Shown: positions 11,044 to 21,884, numbered from the stretch's first letter. The stretch: 56,479 nt of DNA from Entrophospora sp. SA101 (GCA_958430865.1 CAUDNR010004291.1:1-56479); one strand, 5' to 3'. Notes: generated by a model not told the origin, from the sequence alone. Numbers and translations are program-made.

Positions 11044-11430
11044 TTAACAAATCTTTGTATTTTTTAGGAATTGAAGTATTCTAGGATTTATATAAGTTGT
11101 GAGTGAGGTTTTAGTTACTTCTACTTTTGGCAATTTTTGAATTTGCACTGAGGAAAATTTTTCATTCACCTACGTTAGGTAAAGATCTAGTTCAATTCTT
11201 GAAGCAATTTTATCCATTTCAAACCCTAAAGCTTCAGCTCCAGGTATTCTTCTTGTTCGAATTAGAGTTAATCTTTTGATGTAACTTGGATACAGTATCG
11301 GTTTAAAATTTTTTTTTTCAATTTCATTTGAAAATTCTTCACATTGAAAAAAATATCCTGGACAGAATCCATTACCTTTGTACCTTTTCAACTTTTTACA
11401 ATATGCAATATACGCTTTTACTAATTAGAA
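11044..11430 (-). pseudogene. Divergent partner gene, copy C
   Basis: The minus-strand frame reads LKRYKGNGFCPGYFFQC, NFKPILYPSYIKRLTLIR, FEMDKIASRIELDLYLT. It meets TAG at 11170-11172, then continues in the same frame for 41 codons (VNEKFSSVQIQKLPKVEV onward) to TAA at 11044-11046. The open frame on both sides suggests a single nonsense change. Product not recognised. It is head-to-head with copy C of the membrane gene. Confidence 0.5.
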
Positions 11431-11599
11431 AAATGGGGTTGTCACTGCCACCAAACTTTTACATGAATTATTATTAAAAAAAAACATGAGAATTTTTTTT
11501 TAATTTAAAATATTAATATTCTAATTATTAATAATAATGATGATGATAATGATAAGTTTAATATCCCAGTTAAATAAATTTCCATCGTTGATTGGTGGA

Positions 11600-11675
11600 C
11601 CACAAATTAACATTAAGGAATCCTGTAAAAATATTTGTTGGGGATTCCATTAAGGATTCTGCAGGTGGTATAAAT
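11600..11675 (+). promoter_or_regulatory. Conserved upstream block, copy C
   Basis: Second copy of the block described at 9320. It keeps GGGATTCCATTAAGGATTCT and the flanking AAATTTCCATCGTTGATTGG-like sequence that also precedes the block at 15765. Confidence 0.45.
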
Positions 11676-11789
11676 CACTAACTGAATCCCTTATTGAGTC
11701 AAAATGAATAATTAAAAATTTTGGGTGATACATATTCTAATTGAATAAATCTGTCATGTTTTATACACAAATTCTCAATGATCAGCCCA

Positions 11790-11965
11790 AAACAGTTATA
11801 AATACTCAATACTAGTCAATATTCTCCTACAAAATAGATTAATACAGACCTTGAAAATTTTTTCTCTTTTTTTTTTATTATGAGTTGGGGAATGTTTATC
11901 TCCCCTGTCCCAAAAAAAAAAACTGGTATATACAATATTTGGATAGAGCATATAAATAAAGAAAA
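11790..11965 (+). pseudogene. 7-segment membrane gene, copy C: 5' fragment
   Basis: The promoter (ATAAATACTCAATACTAGTC) and first 40 codons resemble copies B and D, but the start codon is ATA instead of ATG near 11834. The CAAAAA run is expanded and the sequence ends in an AT microsatellite (11966-11990) just after the region matching LDRVLD. Non-functional fragment. Confidence 0.7.
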
Positions 11966-12010
11966 AATATATATATATATATATATAATAATTAATTGTA
12001 TTTATTATAT

Positions 12011-13534
12011 TTATTTTTTATCAATTATTTGAAAAACTTCTAATTCATCTAATCTATTACCATTTACTATATTGATGTTACTATAAGATTTATTTGAGTA
12101 ACTAGCAATTGTGCCACTTGTAGTAAAATAAAAATTAGGAGCATTATAAACAAAAGCACTAGTATAACCAAAAGCTGAAAAAACAGAAGGATGACAATAA
12201 ATTGCATGCTCATAATCATTATTAATAACATAACTGAGTTGTGCAGTATTGATATTATTTCTATTACTAATATTAAAAATAAAACTTTCAGTTGTATGTT
12301 TATGTATACCATCTCCATTCCAATTTAATGGATTATAACCACCAACTATTTGCTCTGAATTTCGTATTTTACCAACTGAAAGAGTTTTGTTGACATTATC
12401 ACATTTTTGATGGAAAGTAGCTGCATTTAAACCATCTCTACTACTTCGATATAAAAGTTTGAATTCATATTTGACTTCCTTGAATGAAGTGTATGGTGGA
12501 CTTTTTCTATCAATCCAGTTTGCAAAAAGCAATGTAAGGTTTTGATTGGTTGTCAATGATTCAAGTGTTGAGTTCAAATTTGATATTCTTGATGGTAATA
12601 AATTTAAAGTTTGTTGTCTATCAGGATATAAATGAGATTGTAGAAGGGATTTCCATAAAGTCCTAGGAAAAAGCATATCATATGGTTCAATTTTATCAAA
12701 AAAGTCATCTTTAGAAATATCTTGAAATCTTATTAGAGAAAAAAAATCTTTTAATGTGTTGCCTAAATCACCAAAATTTTGTAAGGACCAATCTTCAACA
12801 CTGATATTATTGATTTCAGGATGCCTTGCCAATCCCCATTTAAGAATACTTTCCCAAATAACTACCTCATTAACAGAAAAATCATCTCTTTTGAGAATTT
12901 CCAATAGAATTGGTTTTTCCAATGATTTAAATTCACTTGATTCAAATAATTTTTCACTATATTCACAAAACTTTTCCAAATAAATATTTTTCAATTCATT
13001 AAAATTTTTATTTTCATAAATCAATTGTAGAATTTTAACTGGTTTTTTTTTTATATAATCCTCATAATTTTCAATAAAATGTTTCATTGTATATTCATAA
13101 AGCAACTCAATACCAAGTTCATTTGCTGCAGTTAATAGTTCCAATATTTCAGCACCAGAATAATTTTCAAATTCAATTTTACATGTATATAAAAATCTTG
13201 CAAAATAAATAAATTATCAAGCAGGTTATTATTTTATATTCAATAATAATAAATAATAAATTAATATAATATAAATTTATATAGCTTACTTGAGAATAGG
13301 TTTGAAAAGTTTTTCACTGATATTAATTTTCTTAATAATATAATATCCATTTTCTTTTGTTGCATCACTTAATGCATTGTTAAAAAATGGACAATGAGCA
13401 GATATGATGGATGCATGTGCACGAACTTCTTTAATTTTTGGTTTTACACCAACAAATATTTTTACATCATAAAAATTTTCAGTATTTAACAACCTCTCAT
13501 TTTCATTGAAATATTTTTCAAATATTGAATTCAT
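12011..13534 (-). CDS. BTB-BACK-TLDc protein
   Basis: Two exons: 13534-13290 and 13196-12011, with a 93-bp intron (GTAAGC...CAAG, read on the minus strand). The product is 476 residues and the phase is consistent. Domains: BTB/POZ at about 20-115 (DVKIFVGV, EVRAHASIIS, CPFFNNALS, PILKFLYT), BACK at about 125-225 (SLEKPILLEILKRDD, VVIWESILKWGL), then a TLDc domain from about 300 to the end (LTLLFANWIDRK, FKLLYRSSRDG, IVGGYNPLNW, ESFIFNI). In Glomeromycotina this architecture forms a very large family. BTB-BACK parts of this kind typically bridge substrates to Cul3 ubiquitin ligases; TLDc domains are linked to oxidative-stress protection and V-ATPase binding. The start is set by the BTB N-terminus and an ATG behind a poly-A-rich leader. 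Intact. Confidence 0.88.
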
Positions 13535-13559
13535 TTTTAATCTTTTTTTTTTTTCAAAA

Positions 13560-15145
13560 AGAAATGAATGGCCAATAAAAATCCCGCCCCATATTGTAAA
13601 TGGGTGATGCTGATCATTACAAATTAGAATCGGTACTATGCTACGTTATCCTTTTTTGTTTAGAGGGTTTTTTAAAAATTTTTTTTTTGATTTCAACCCA
13701 GTCTCTTCATCGCTTTGCTAAAGCTTAAGCATGAGCTAGCTAACAAAAAATCATTGTTTTTAAATTTAATTTTTTGGAAAGGAAATTTTTTTATTTATTT
13801 TCTGAAATAATTCCTTGATGTAGATAAATACCTTTTCCGCATGATAAACTCTCACCAAACAAACGGAGGTTTTAATGTTTGGTTAGCCTGATAAAGATCA
13901 CTACTGACTGGCACGGAGGGGGGGGGGGGTTGATTAACAAATTTATAACTGAGAATGCAATGTAAGTCTTTTGACTTTTATTTTTATTTTATTATCATCA
14001 CATCTTGGATCCAAGACAATAGTCTATTTTATTTAATTCAAACATACAAATAGGCTAGCCATCCCCACATTTTTTCATAACATCAATATAGAAATATTTC
14101 AAGTTTAACAGTAAAATCTAATGATTGAAAAAATCATTACGCGAATAATAAAAAAATCCCATATACATACAAAGAGACGAATTTAATAAATTTAATCCCA
14201 TTTGAGGAAAAAGTGAAAAGCTTCTTCACCTTTCTCAATGGATGCATATAATCAACGAAAATAATGAAAAGAAGTGGTTATTGAATATAAATGTTTGTAT
14301 ATAATAAAAAATTGATGATAAACAACATAATACTTAATAGATGAGCCTTCTCATCATATTTCGAAAGTTGTTGGTTGATTTTTCTGTTTAGGAAAACCCT
14401 ATCGCGTGATTTTTTTCCTTATTTAGATTTAAATTTAATTCTCTATTGACCCGAATTATAGTGTCGCGGTTACCTTTCTTTTTTTTTTTAATGTACTTTC
14501 GATTCATAGTGTTTTCCCTGCCCTCTCATAATAAAAAAGCTTTTGCTAGTCATTTTACTTATTGAACTTTATCAGTAAAAACTTTACCATTTATGATCAA
14601 AGGCTCTACCTTCCTCTTTGAAGTTTTCAACCGAATAATAAAAATTAAATCCTGGGTTTTCTTAGTTCTAAACTAAACAAATTTTACAAACGTTTGTAAA
14701 ATTTGTAGCAATGTTACTTTACAATTTATATATTAAAAAAAAAAAAAAGTAACTGACATTTATTTAATTGGATCATAAAGGAAGTTTTAATGTTATTCAA
14801 TTTGATTTGACCAAAATTCAATCAGAATTTTTGATTCTCTTTTTAAATCAAACACCCAAGGAAAGTAAAAAATTTTTCCTCAAAAAATTATTTTACCTCA
14901 ATGATAATTGCCATTGTCATTGTCCAATCTTGATTCTTAAGAAATAAATTCGTTCCCGTGAAACTTTAATTTGCTTTTTGGAATATCCCTTGGCCAGGTT
15001 GGTTTTTATTATTTTAATTATAAAATTTTAACGCAACTTATAATTTTAAAATGAAAATTTAGGCCAAATTTGATGAGAATGAGAACACGCCCACATACTT
15101 ATTGTTAATTGTTTCACTTTAATGTTTAAGACGATATTTTCATAT
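13560..15145. other. Intergenic, no supported gene
   Basis: AT-rich sequence between the BTB-TLDc gene and a Tigger relic. A run of 12 G at 13918-13929 is the only striking feature. I see no protein motif in any frame. Confidence 0.5.
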
Positions 15146-15149
15146 GGTT

Positions 15150-15690
15150 CCGTATATAGTAAACTATAACTTGATAAGACGAATAATATCGGTTTATCGA
15201 AGGAAACTTCGCTTTATTTTGTACAATTTTATAAAATGATTTACAGTCGTATTAAAATGAAAAATACACTGCGTTGAAAGATAAAAGAGAAATATGTGTT
15301 CTAAGACAATCAAAACCTACTCCAACAAATAGAGATCTTGCTATTAGTTTTAAAGTTCGTGAAAATACTGTTTGTGACATATTGAAACGAAGGTCAGAAT
15401 ATCTTGCTATTAATCCAGAAGATCCCAATTCACATAATAAACGTTTACGCAAAGGAAAATATTCAGGTCTAGAAGATGGTATTCGTTCTGTTAGAAGTAG
15501 CATTTTATTATATAAAAGTTCACTAGTGCATTAACATAATACACGTATAGATGAATAACTTTTTTAAGCCGAATTTTTTTTTTTAAATATATTAACTTCG
15601 TCTTATCAAAGATTACTTGATAAAACTAACATTTAATAAGACAATGTTTTGTGCCCAAAACAAAGTACATTGGTTTAACAAGTTCTGACT
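15150..15690 (+). mobile_element. Tigger/pogo-like element relic, internally deleted
   Basis: The frame at 15274-15534 encodes KREICVLRQSKPTPTNRDLA, then VRENTVCDILKRRSEYLAI and RKGKYSGLEDGI. This is the CENP-B/psq-type helix-turn-helix found at the N-terminus of Tigger and pogo transposases. The catalytic DDE domain is absent. Flanks with ACTTGATAAGACGAA on the left and a related CTTCGTCTTATCAA...ACTTG on the right suggest short, degenerate inverted ends. Exact termini are uncertain. Confidence 0.65.
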
Positions 15691-15704
15691 GTAGTTCTAT
15701 TGAT

Positions 15705-15911
15705 AATAATGATAAGTTTAATATCCCGAATAAATAAATTTCCACCGTTTGATCGGCGGACCACGAATTAATATTAAGGAAATCCTGTAGAATATTTTTT
15801 TAGGGATTCCATTAAGGATTCTGCGTGTGATGGAGAAGAATCTCTAACTGAATCCCTATTAATAAAAGTCAAAGGCTAAAGCATTACTGATGTAAGCCAA
15901 AATGAATAATC
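15705..15911 (+). promoter_or_regulatory. Upstream region of copy D, left half (split)
   Basis: This third copy of the conserved upstream block runs from GATAATAATGATAAGTTTAATATCCC to AAAATGAATAATC. Its continuation, TTTTGGGGGATTGACTAATTTGAATTTCACGC, lies 2.85 kb further on at 18765. In copies B and C the two halves are contiguous. The interruption is the element at 15912-18762. Confidence 0.65.
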
Positions 15912-18762
15912 AATTGACGATCCGTCTATGAAACGGTGGAGGAAAAATGTCAAAATTTTGCTAGTTGACGACTTTGTATAAAAAAATGGTATTATACTTT
16001 TGTATTTTAAAATGATTTTTTTATTTTGCGTTATGAAGCTAATGTCAAAGGACATATTTATGTATTTTTTTTCAGGAATATTGAAAAAAATAAACTGTTT
16101 ACACTTGGGGATATAGAGATGAGTGAAATTTTTTATATGTAAAAATAATTCTTCACTAAATTTATAAAACACCCCGAATAAAATATTCTTAATATATACG
16201 AGGAACCCATCAAACGAGGAAGGAACCCATCAATAACTTTCAAGTAAGAAACCAAGATAAATTTATTGTAAGTTACTTTTTTGTTCTATAATGTGTCAAT
16301 ATTTTAAGAAATTATAGTGTTTGCTTAATAATCTTAAGAAAAAAATATTAACAAGGACAATCTAGTTGTATACCTATGTCCTCAATTAGTACATCTTGCA
16401 ACAAGCTTGAATATAAAGTATATAGAAAATTTTACAAAAGATATTCTAGTTTAACTAAACACGAAATAACACAGTCACACAATCAGATAATTTGGCAATT
16501 ACTATTATGATGACAATTTATTAAGGTAAACAAATATAATAATAATAGTAATTAATTTTATTATGAATACAAAGAATTGGAGAAATAATAATTAACAATA
16601 AAGAAATTTATTTATTAATTATAGACCTTTGACACTGTACACCAAGCAAGGTTTGAATATTTCAGAACAAAGCTCCAAAGGGTTATATTTTCCATATGTA
16701 ACTATTAGTTATTTTTACATAAGAATACAATTTAGGTTTTAACTTACTGTAGAATTTTAAATCACTCAAAAATTCCCAGAATTTAATTATTTTTTATAAG
16801 GACTACTACTTTCAATCCACAATGGGATTGGATTGAGTGAATGAATAGTGGCGAGGCTTGGACATTTTATATACAACTATTAATTATCTTACATAAGGAT
16901 ACACTTTAGGTTTTTAACTTACTGTAGAATTTTAAATCACTCAAAAATTCCCAGGATTGAATTATTTTTTATAAGGACTACTACTTTCAATTCACAATGG
17001 GATTGAATTGAGTGAAAAAGTAAGTGACAAGGATTTGCATGTTTTATATTAATATATGGTCATTGGTTATTTTGACATAACAATATGTACATTAATTAAC
17101 TACATCAAATTGTTAAAGATAGTTGCCTTAATATTAAGAAATTTGTTTTTGGTTTAAACATTTTATATATATGATTTATTATTATTATTGCTCACATTCA
17201 AAAAAAATAATAATTGCTTTTTTTTATTTTTTGCAATACATAAAATTTCATTCAAGTAACAATTTGATTAAATCAAGCAAGTTTGTGTATGAGATTTTTT
17301 TCTTCTTTTTTTCATATAAAATCAAGAAAATTTAGGGCGATTCTTGATGATCTCAAAAAAATTTGGGTGACTTTTCCGATCAGTCGATATGTATTACTAT
17401 TTACTATTCATAATTGAATGATTGATAAACAAATAAATAAAAAAGTTTTTTTCTCAATATTTATGAATTGATTGTTTATTAGATTATTATAATAATAAAT
17501 TAATGAATGAAACAAACTAGTTAAAATTATAATTAAGAAATTATGAAGCATTGTTTTAATTAATTAGAGCTTGCAATTTCAGCTGCTTGTTTTTGTGATG
17601 TTGATTAAATTTAGATATTATTTTTTTCAAACTATTTCAAAACTCTGAATTATTTTCGAAAATTTGAAATTCCGATACTGTTTTTAAACTTTAAACAACT
17701 ATTTTGAAACTCTGAAATTGCTTTTAAATCCCGAAACTTTTTTAAAATTACGAATCTCCAAAACTTAAAAATGAAAAATAACAGATACCACGAGTAATTA
17801 ATGCAAGAAAAGAGTTCTTCAAAAACGCTGCAAAAAAAAATCAAAAAATTATCACGTGACGGATGTGGTGCAGTTCATTCTCCCACAACTTTCTGTGCCA
17901 CGCCGCCAATTTTGAGAAAAAATTTCCAATCAAAATGCAATAAAAATTTTACAGTCACATGATTTTTGAAAATTGTCAAGTGCTAAATAAATATATTAAT
18001 TAAAATTTTTCTTTTACATTTATTCCTATGTAAATAATGATTAGAACAATAAACAACTACAATAATGATTATAGTGATGTTATTAAATATTAGTTACAAT
18101 AAAAGAGAAATTTATATAAACTATTGAATGATTGATAAAACCTTTGTTAGTATATTTTGTTCATAGATCTTGCTTGTCCTTAAAGCTTACTTCAATTACT
18201 CCTACACAAACTATTAAATAATTGATAAACATTCATTAGAATATTTTGCAAATTGCATATTTCTTTGATTAATGCAATAGTCCATTTATTAGATTTAAAA
18301 TAAATGAGCTTAGCTGTTCTTTGTATTTTTTTAATGATAAAGATAATTCTTTTCCCGTTCATCTGGAAAATTCACGTGACAAAAGATCTGTAATATAATA
18401 ATAAGGGAGATTTTTCAAATTTTTATTTTGTTTCAATTCGTCTATTTTTGATATTAACTTTTTTGTGTGTTACACGTCATTTTAGGGCTAAACATAGTAA
18501 ATTCGGTAAACTTGTGCAACTTTGAAGCTCAAAATTCTCCACAACAACATGACATATCAATAAGATGAAACCGTAATTTTGTAGAGGAAGGTCTTGGCTT
18601 CAAATACATGATTTATTTTGGAGTGTTTCATTTCCATTTTTGGAGAATTTAAAAATCTACACGACCAATAAAAAGTTGTGGGACTAAGTGACTTGCATCA
18701 TATAAAATTTTACTTCCGTTTTTTAATAATAAAAAGATCGACATTTCACTGGATCGTCAATT
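15912..18762. mobile_element. 2.85-kb insertion with 12-bp terminal inverted repeats
   Basis: The left end AATTGACGATCC (15912-15923) is perfectly inverted at the right end, GGATCGTCAATT (18751-18762). The flanks match a contiguous sequence upstream of copies B and C of the membrane gene, which defines the insertion independently. If AATT is a target duplication, the element is 15916-18758 with an 8-bp inverted end; AATT is palindromic, so this cannot be decided. No transposase is visible; the best open frame (15876-16172, minus) crosses the boundary and is spurious. Inside are a 176-bp tandem duplication (16692-17045) and several CACGTGA/CACATGA sites. It is probably a non-autonomous DNA transposon. 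Confidence 0.7.
16692..17045 (+). repeat. Tandem duplication, ~176-bp period
   Basis: Two adjacent units, each containing ACTTACTGTAGAATTTTAAA, then AAAAATTCCCAG, GGACTACTACTTTCAAT and CACAATGGGATTG, differ at a handful of positions. A third, very partial unit may follow (TTTTATATTAATATATGGTC onward). Lies inside the 2.85-kb element. Confidence 0.8.
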
Positions 18763-18764
18763 AA

Positions 18765-18881
18765 TTTTGGGGGATTGACTAATTTGAATTTCACGCAGCT
18801 GAAACACAATAAATCTGTTGTGTTTTATACACAAATTCAAAACATATAAATACTCAATACTAGTCAATATTCACCCACAAA
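18765..18881 (+). promoter_or_regulatory. Promoter of intact copy D
   Basis: It contains GAATTTCACGC, then CACAATAAATCTGTTGTGTTTTATACAC, a TATA-like CATATAAATACTC about 40 bases before the ATG, and the leader ATACTAGTCAATATTCACCC. The same string precedes copies A, B and C. The insertion upstream has separated the distal part (15705-15911). Confidence 0.6.
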
Positions 18882-19775
18882 ATGGATAATGATGCAGACC
18901 TTGAAAATTTTTTCTCCTTTGTTTTATTATTCGCTGGGGCATGTTTATCTTCTTTATTCCAAAAAAAACTGGAACCGCATTTGGATAAAGCATTAGATGT
19001 AATTTATATTTCTTATGGGTTCACAGTTTTTGCGATTAGAGTGACACAAATCGTCTCCAGCCCAAATAATCCTATTGGTGATGTCCATAAAATGGTACAT
19101 TTAATTTTTCTACCAGCACTTGGGGTAATATTTATCATGTCATTCATCTTCTCCATCGCAAATATTATATGGAATAGTAAAATACTCCATATTAGCAACT
19201 TTTGTCTAAACTATATAATTATTCCAGGGTCTATTTTGGCTTCTATAATTATCTTAAACGTTATCAAAAGTTCTGACTTCAATAACGTCGAAAAATATAT
19301 GATTGTTATATACATATTGGCAGCACTCTTCATCATTTCACTTTTGTTTCTTTTCATAAGAAAAATATTGGTTTTACAAAAAATTATCAACGATAGAGAC
19401 GGTTACAAGGAAAAATTTCTTTTTCGAATGGTGTTTTTAGCTTCAATAACCCTCATTCTAGCGTTTTCATTTGTTAATGCTGGTGATAGTACATTTCATT
19501 TTATATTTAACTTAATTCTTTTGACTCTAAGTGGGTCTGTTGGAAACATCATTATCGGAAGGATTTTTTTAACAAACACTAGAATTAACAGAACATCTTG
19601 TATCGACTATTATCTATCAAATGATAATACAAACGAAGATTTCAATACAAACAAAGATTTCAATACAAACGAAGATTCCAATACAAACAAAGATTTCAAT
19701 ACAAACGAAGATTCCAATACAAACGAAGATTCCAATACTGGTACCTATTCAACAGAAATGAAACAACAAATATAA
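18882..19775 (+). CDS. Seven-hydrophobic-segment membrane protein, intact copy D
   Basis: Single exon, 297 residues, ATG in context AAAATGG. Seven hydrophobic stretches can be seen at about residues 9-26, 38-58, 72-97, 108-128, 139-165, 183-200 and 205-229. They are followed by a hydrophilic tail. The tail (249-284) is six copies of a hexapeptide NTN(E/K)D(F/S), encoded by an 18-bp repeat at 19626-19733. There is no cleavable signal peptide. Seven segments plus a polar C-terminal tail is a receptor-like topology, but I see no motif of fungal STE2/STE3 receptors or microbial rhodopsins (no Schiff-base lysine context) and do not assign a function. This is the only intact member of a family with three broken copies to the left. 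Confidence 0.8.
   Translation: MDNDADLENFFSFVLLFAGACLSSLFQKKLEPHLDKALDVIYISYGFTVFAIRVTQIVSSPNNPIGDVHKMVHLIFLPALGVIFIMSFIFSIANIIWNSKILHISNFCLNYIIIPGSILASIIILNVIKSSDFNNVEKYMIVIYILAALFIISLLFLFIRKILVLQKIINDRDGYKEKFLFRMVFLASITLILAFSFVNAGDSTFHFIFNLILLTLSGSVGNIIIGRIFLTNTRINRTSCIDYYLSNDNTNEDFNTNKDFNTNEDSNTNKDFNTNEDSNTNEDSNTGTYSTEMKQQI
19626..19733 (+). repeat. 18-bp coding repeat, six units
   Basis: Six in-frame units of AATACAAACGAAGATTTC with A/G and T/C variants encode the hexapeptide tail of the membrane protein. The repeat is absent from copy B, so it expanded after duplication or was lost there. Confidence 0.9.
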
Positions 19776-19779
19776 GTTT

Positions 19780-20500
19780 ATTGTGAAGGCAAATAATAAA
19801 TAAAAACAAATAGCAAAACAATATATAGCAATAATTTTTTCTTTACTAAATATTCATACAAAATTTTGTGTTTTATTTCATATCAAAGAGAAATTGTTAT
19901 TAAATTGACAATAAATAAATATTACCAATACTCTGGAGCATTTCGCGAATTATGCTTTTGCTGCTGCATGATACAAATCGATTATCTGATGGCTTTTTTT
20001 AGAACAAGCTTTTGTGACAGCACTGCATGCTTTGCTTATTGAATTTGTATAAATGGTTCTCATAAGTGTGCAGTAATTGTTGTTTTCTGTCCTAAATATG
20101 TCATTAAAAATAAAATTATTTTATTTTTGTTGTTATAAATCATATAGCGCTTATATTTCAATAAATATTACAAATAAATCTTCTTCTTTAGACTATAAAT
20201 GCTTTCTCTCTTTAATTGATCCATCATTTTTGGTATTTTTTGTTATCAAAAAAAAATAATATATATTCCATTATTGCAAATTTATCTATATACATAATCA
20301 AATCGGCTGATCCGAAGACGTTAGTGCTATTAATAATATTAAAAATTCTGTCTGTTTAGTAAACTTGATTTAATGGGTGGATTTACTACAACTGTTTCTG
20401 GAATTTAACAGAGTATTAATTAGTGCTTCGAATTAATGAGATACTGATTAGTGGGTTGAACCACGTATATATTGATAGTGTTAATAGAACAAATGAAGAA
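19780..20500. other. 3' flank of copy D and intergenic
   Basis: The first ~300 bases are homologous to the 3' flank of copy B. The remainder is AT-rich with no supported gene, ending in a (TA)n microsatellite at about 20513-20535. Confidence 0.5.
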
Positions 20501-20551
20501 AATTCAAGCTTATACATATATATATATATATATATTTGGTCGCGTTTACTT

Positions 20552-20897
20552 AGTCGAAAATCATTTTGTCGACAATCATTTCGTCGATAACCATTTCGTC
20601 AAAAGTTTGTTTCATCGAAAGTTCATTTCGTCGAAAATTATTTCATCCTCAAGCCAGAGACCGAGCGAGTTAGATGTGAGGAGTGTGGGAAGTTAGTTAA
20701 GAAATTAGGTGAGGAAAGCGGAGTGTGTGGGAAGTGTGAGGAGAAATTTGTTTAATGGAGTTTTTTTTTGTGACGAAATAATTTTCGACGAAATGAACAT
20801 GAACTTTCGATGAAACAAACTTTCAACGAAGCAAACTTTCGACGAAATGGGTGTCACAAATGACTGTCGACAAAATGATTGTCGACAAAATGAATCA
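20552..20897. repeat. Hairpin-forming inverted repeat with captured zinc-ribbon fragment
   Basis: The left arm (about 20552-20645) is built from ~11-bp units such as CATTTCGTCGA and CATTTTGTCGACAAT. The right arm (about 20771-20897) carries the complementary units ACGAAATAATTTTCGACGAAAT and TGTCGACAAAATGA. The ~125-bp centre is richer in GC and encodes on the plus strand KPETERVRCEECGKLVKKL then CGKCEEKFV and TAA (20648-20755). This is a two-CxxC zinc-ribbon C-terminus. The structure looks like a foldback or miniature element that retains the 3' end of a gene between its arms. Family unknown. Confidence 0.7.
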
Positions 20898-20939
20898 GAC
20901 ACACAAATTCTGATATATAAGGCAAATGACAAACACATT

Positions 20940-21675
20940 AACCCTTTTTATTGAAAAATTCGATAAATATGGAAAGTTACATACATCAAAACTATTGGCC
21001 ATAAATATCGAGTTGGCTATTCATTGCTAGAAAAGCATGCCTCAACTCTTTTAGATATACTTTCTATTAATTTATAGTAAGCTTCGTATAGAGTTCTTGA
21101 CCGCACTTCTTGTAAAGCAGCTTTCAATTCATTGGCATTTTTTTGGGGGGGGGTATTGTGTTTGTTCACTTATCTAATTGCCTCCCCAGTTCACTCCAAA
21201 GATGTTCAATTGGATTAAGATTTGGGTATGTGAGGATCAATTAGGTACCTTCATGAAGGCCCAAATTTTTTCTTCTTTGTTTTTTGGCATTTTACATTTA
21301 AAAATTTTGTCAATCTTTGATTTTTATAAATACTGTAATTGCTAATTTTTTTAATATTATTATAAATTATTTATGCTATATAGCAAAATTACAAAATTTT
21401 GCATTCATATTCTAGATAATCTAAGCTAAAAATTGACAATTTTTATTTTTATCAATATGTAGGATTTTGGTAAATTTGAGAAACAAAAAATAATATCGTG
21501 ATTTTCGTCGAATTTCGGATTTTTTTAATTAGAATGTTTCTAGACATCAAAATTTACATGCATATTCACCAAACCTAAGCTACATGTTAACAAAATTTTA
21601 TGTATAGTTATTATGTGCGCTTTTGTATAATTAGTAAAAATAGGTGTCCGAATACTTTTGTCAAGGACAAAAATG
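20940..21675 (-). mobile_element. Tc1/mariner transposase relic
   Basis: The minus strand between about 21240 and 20985 encodes TYPNLNPIEHLWSELGRQL, then NANELKAALQEVRSRTLYEA and YYKLIESISKRVEA, with one stop and a poly-G indel. This is the classic C-terminal end of the Tc1 DDE domain. Most of the transposase upstream is missing. GTGTCCGAATACTTTTGTC at about 21642-21660 resembles a Tc1-type terminal repeat, marking the 5' end of an internally deleted element. The opposite terminus is not visible. Confidence 0.75.
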
Positions 21676-21884
21676 ATAAATTACTGTAGAAAATCGTTTA
21701 GATTTGATATTTGAAAAAAGAGTTAATTATTATTTTTAATCTTATTAGTTATGTTAAAAAAACTTCAGATATAGTGAGTTTTAAATTCACGCGCATGTAA
21801 TTCAAATTAGCCAATCAGAATTTTGATTCCACCCAAAATTTTTTAATTCGTACAATTTGATTTTGACTCAACATGTGATATAAT

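Noticed and set aside
13918..13929. G12 run as a G-quadruplex element
   Set aside because: A single isolated homopolymer in intergenic DNA with no other context; probably slippage or an error.
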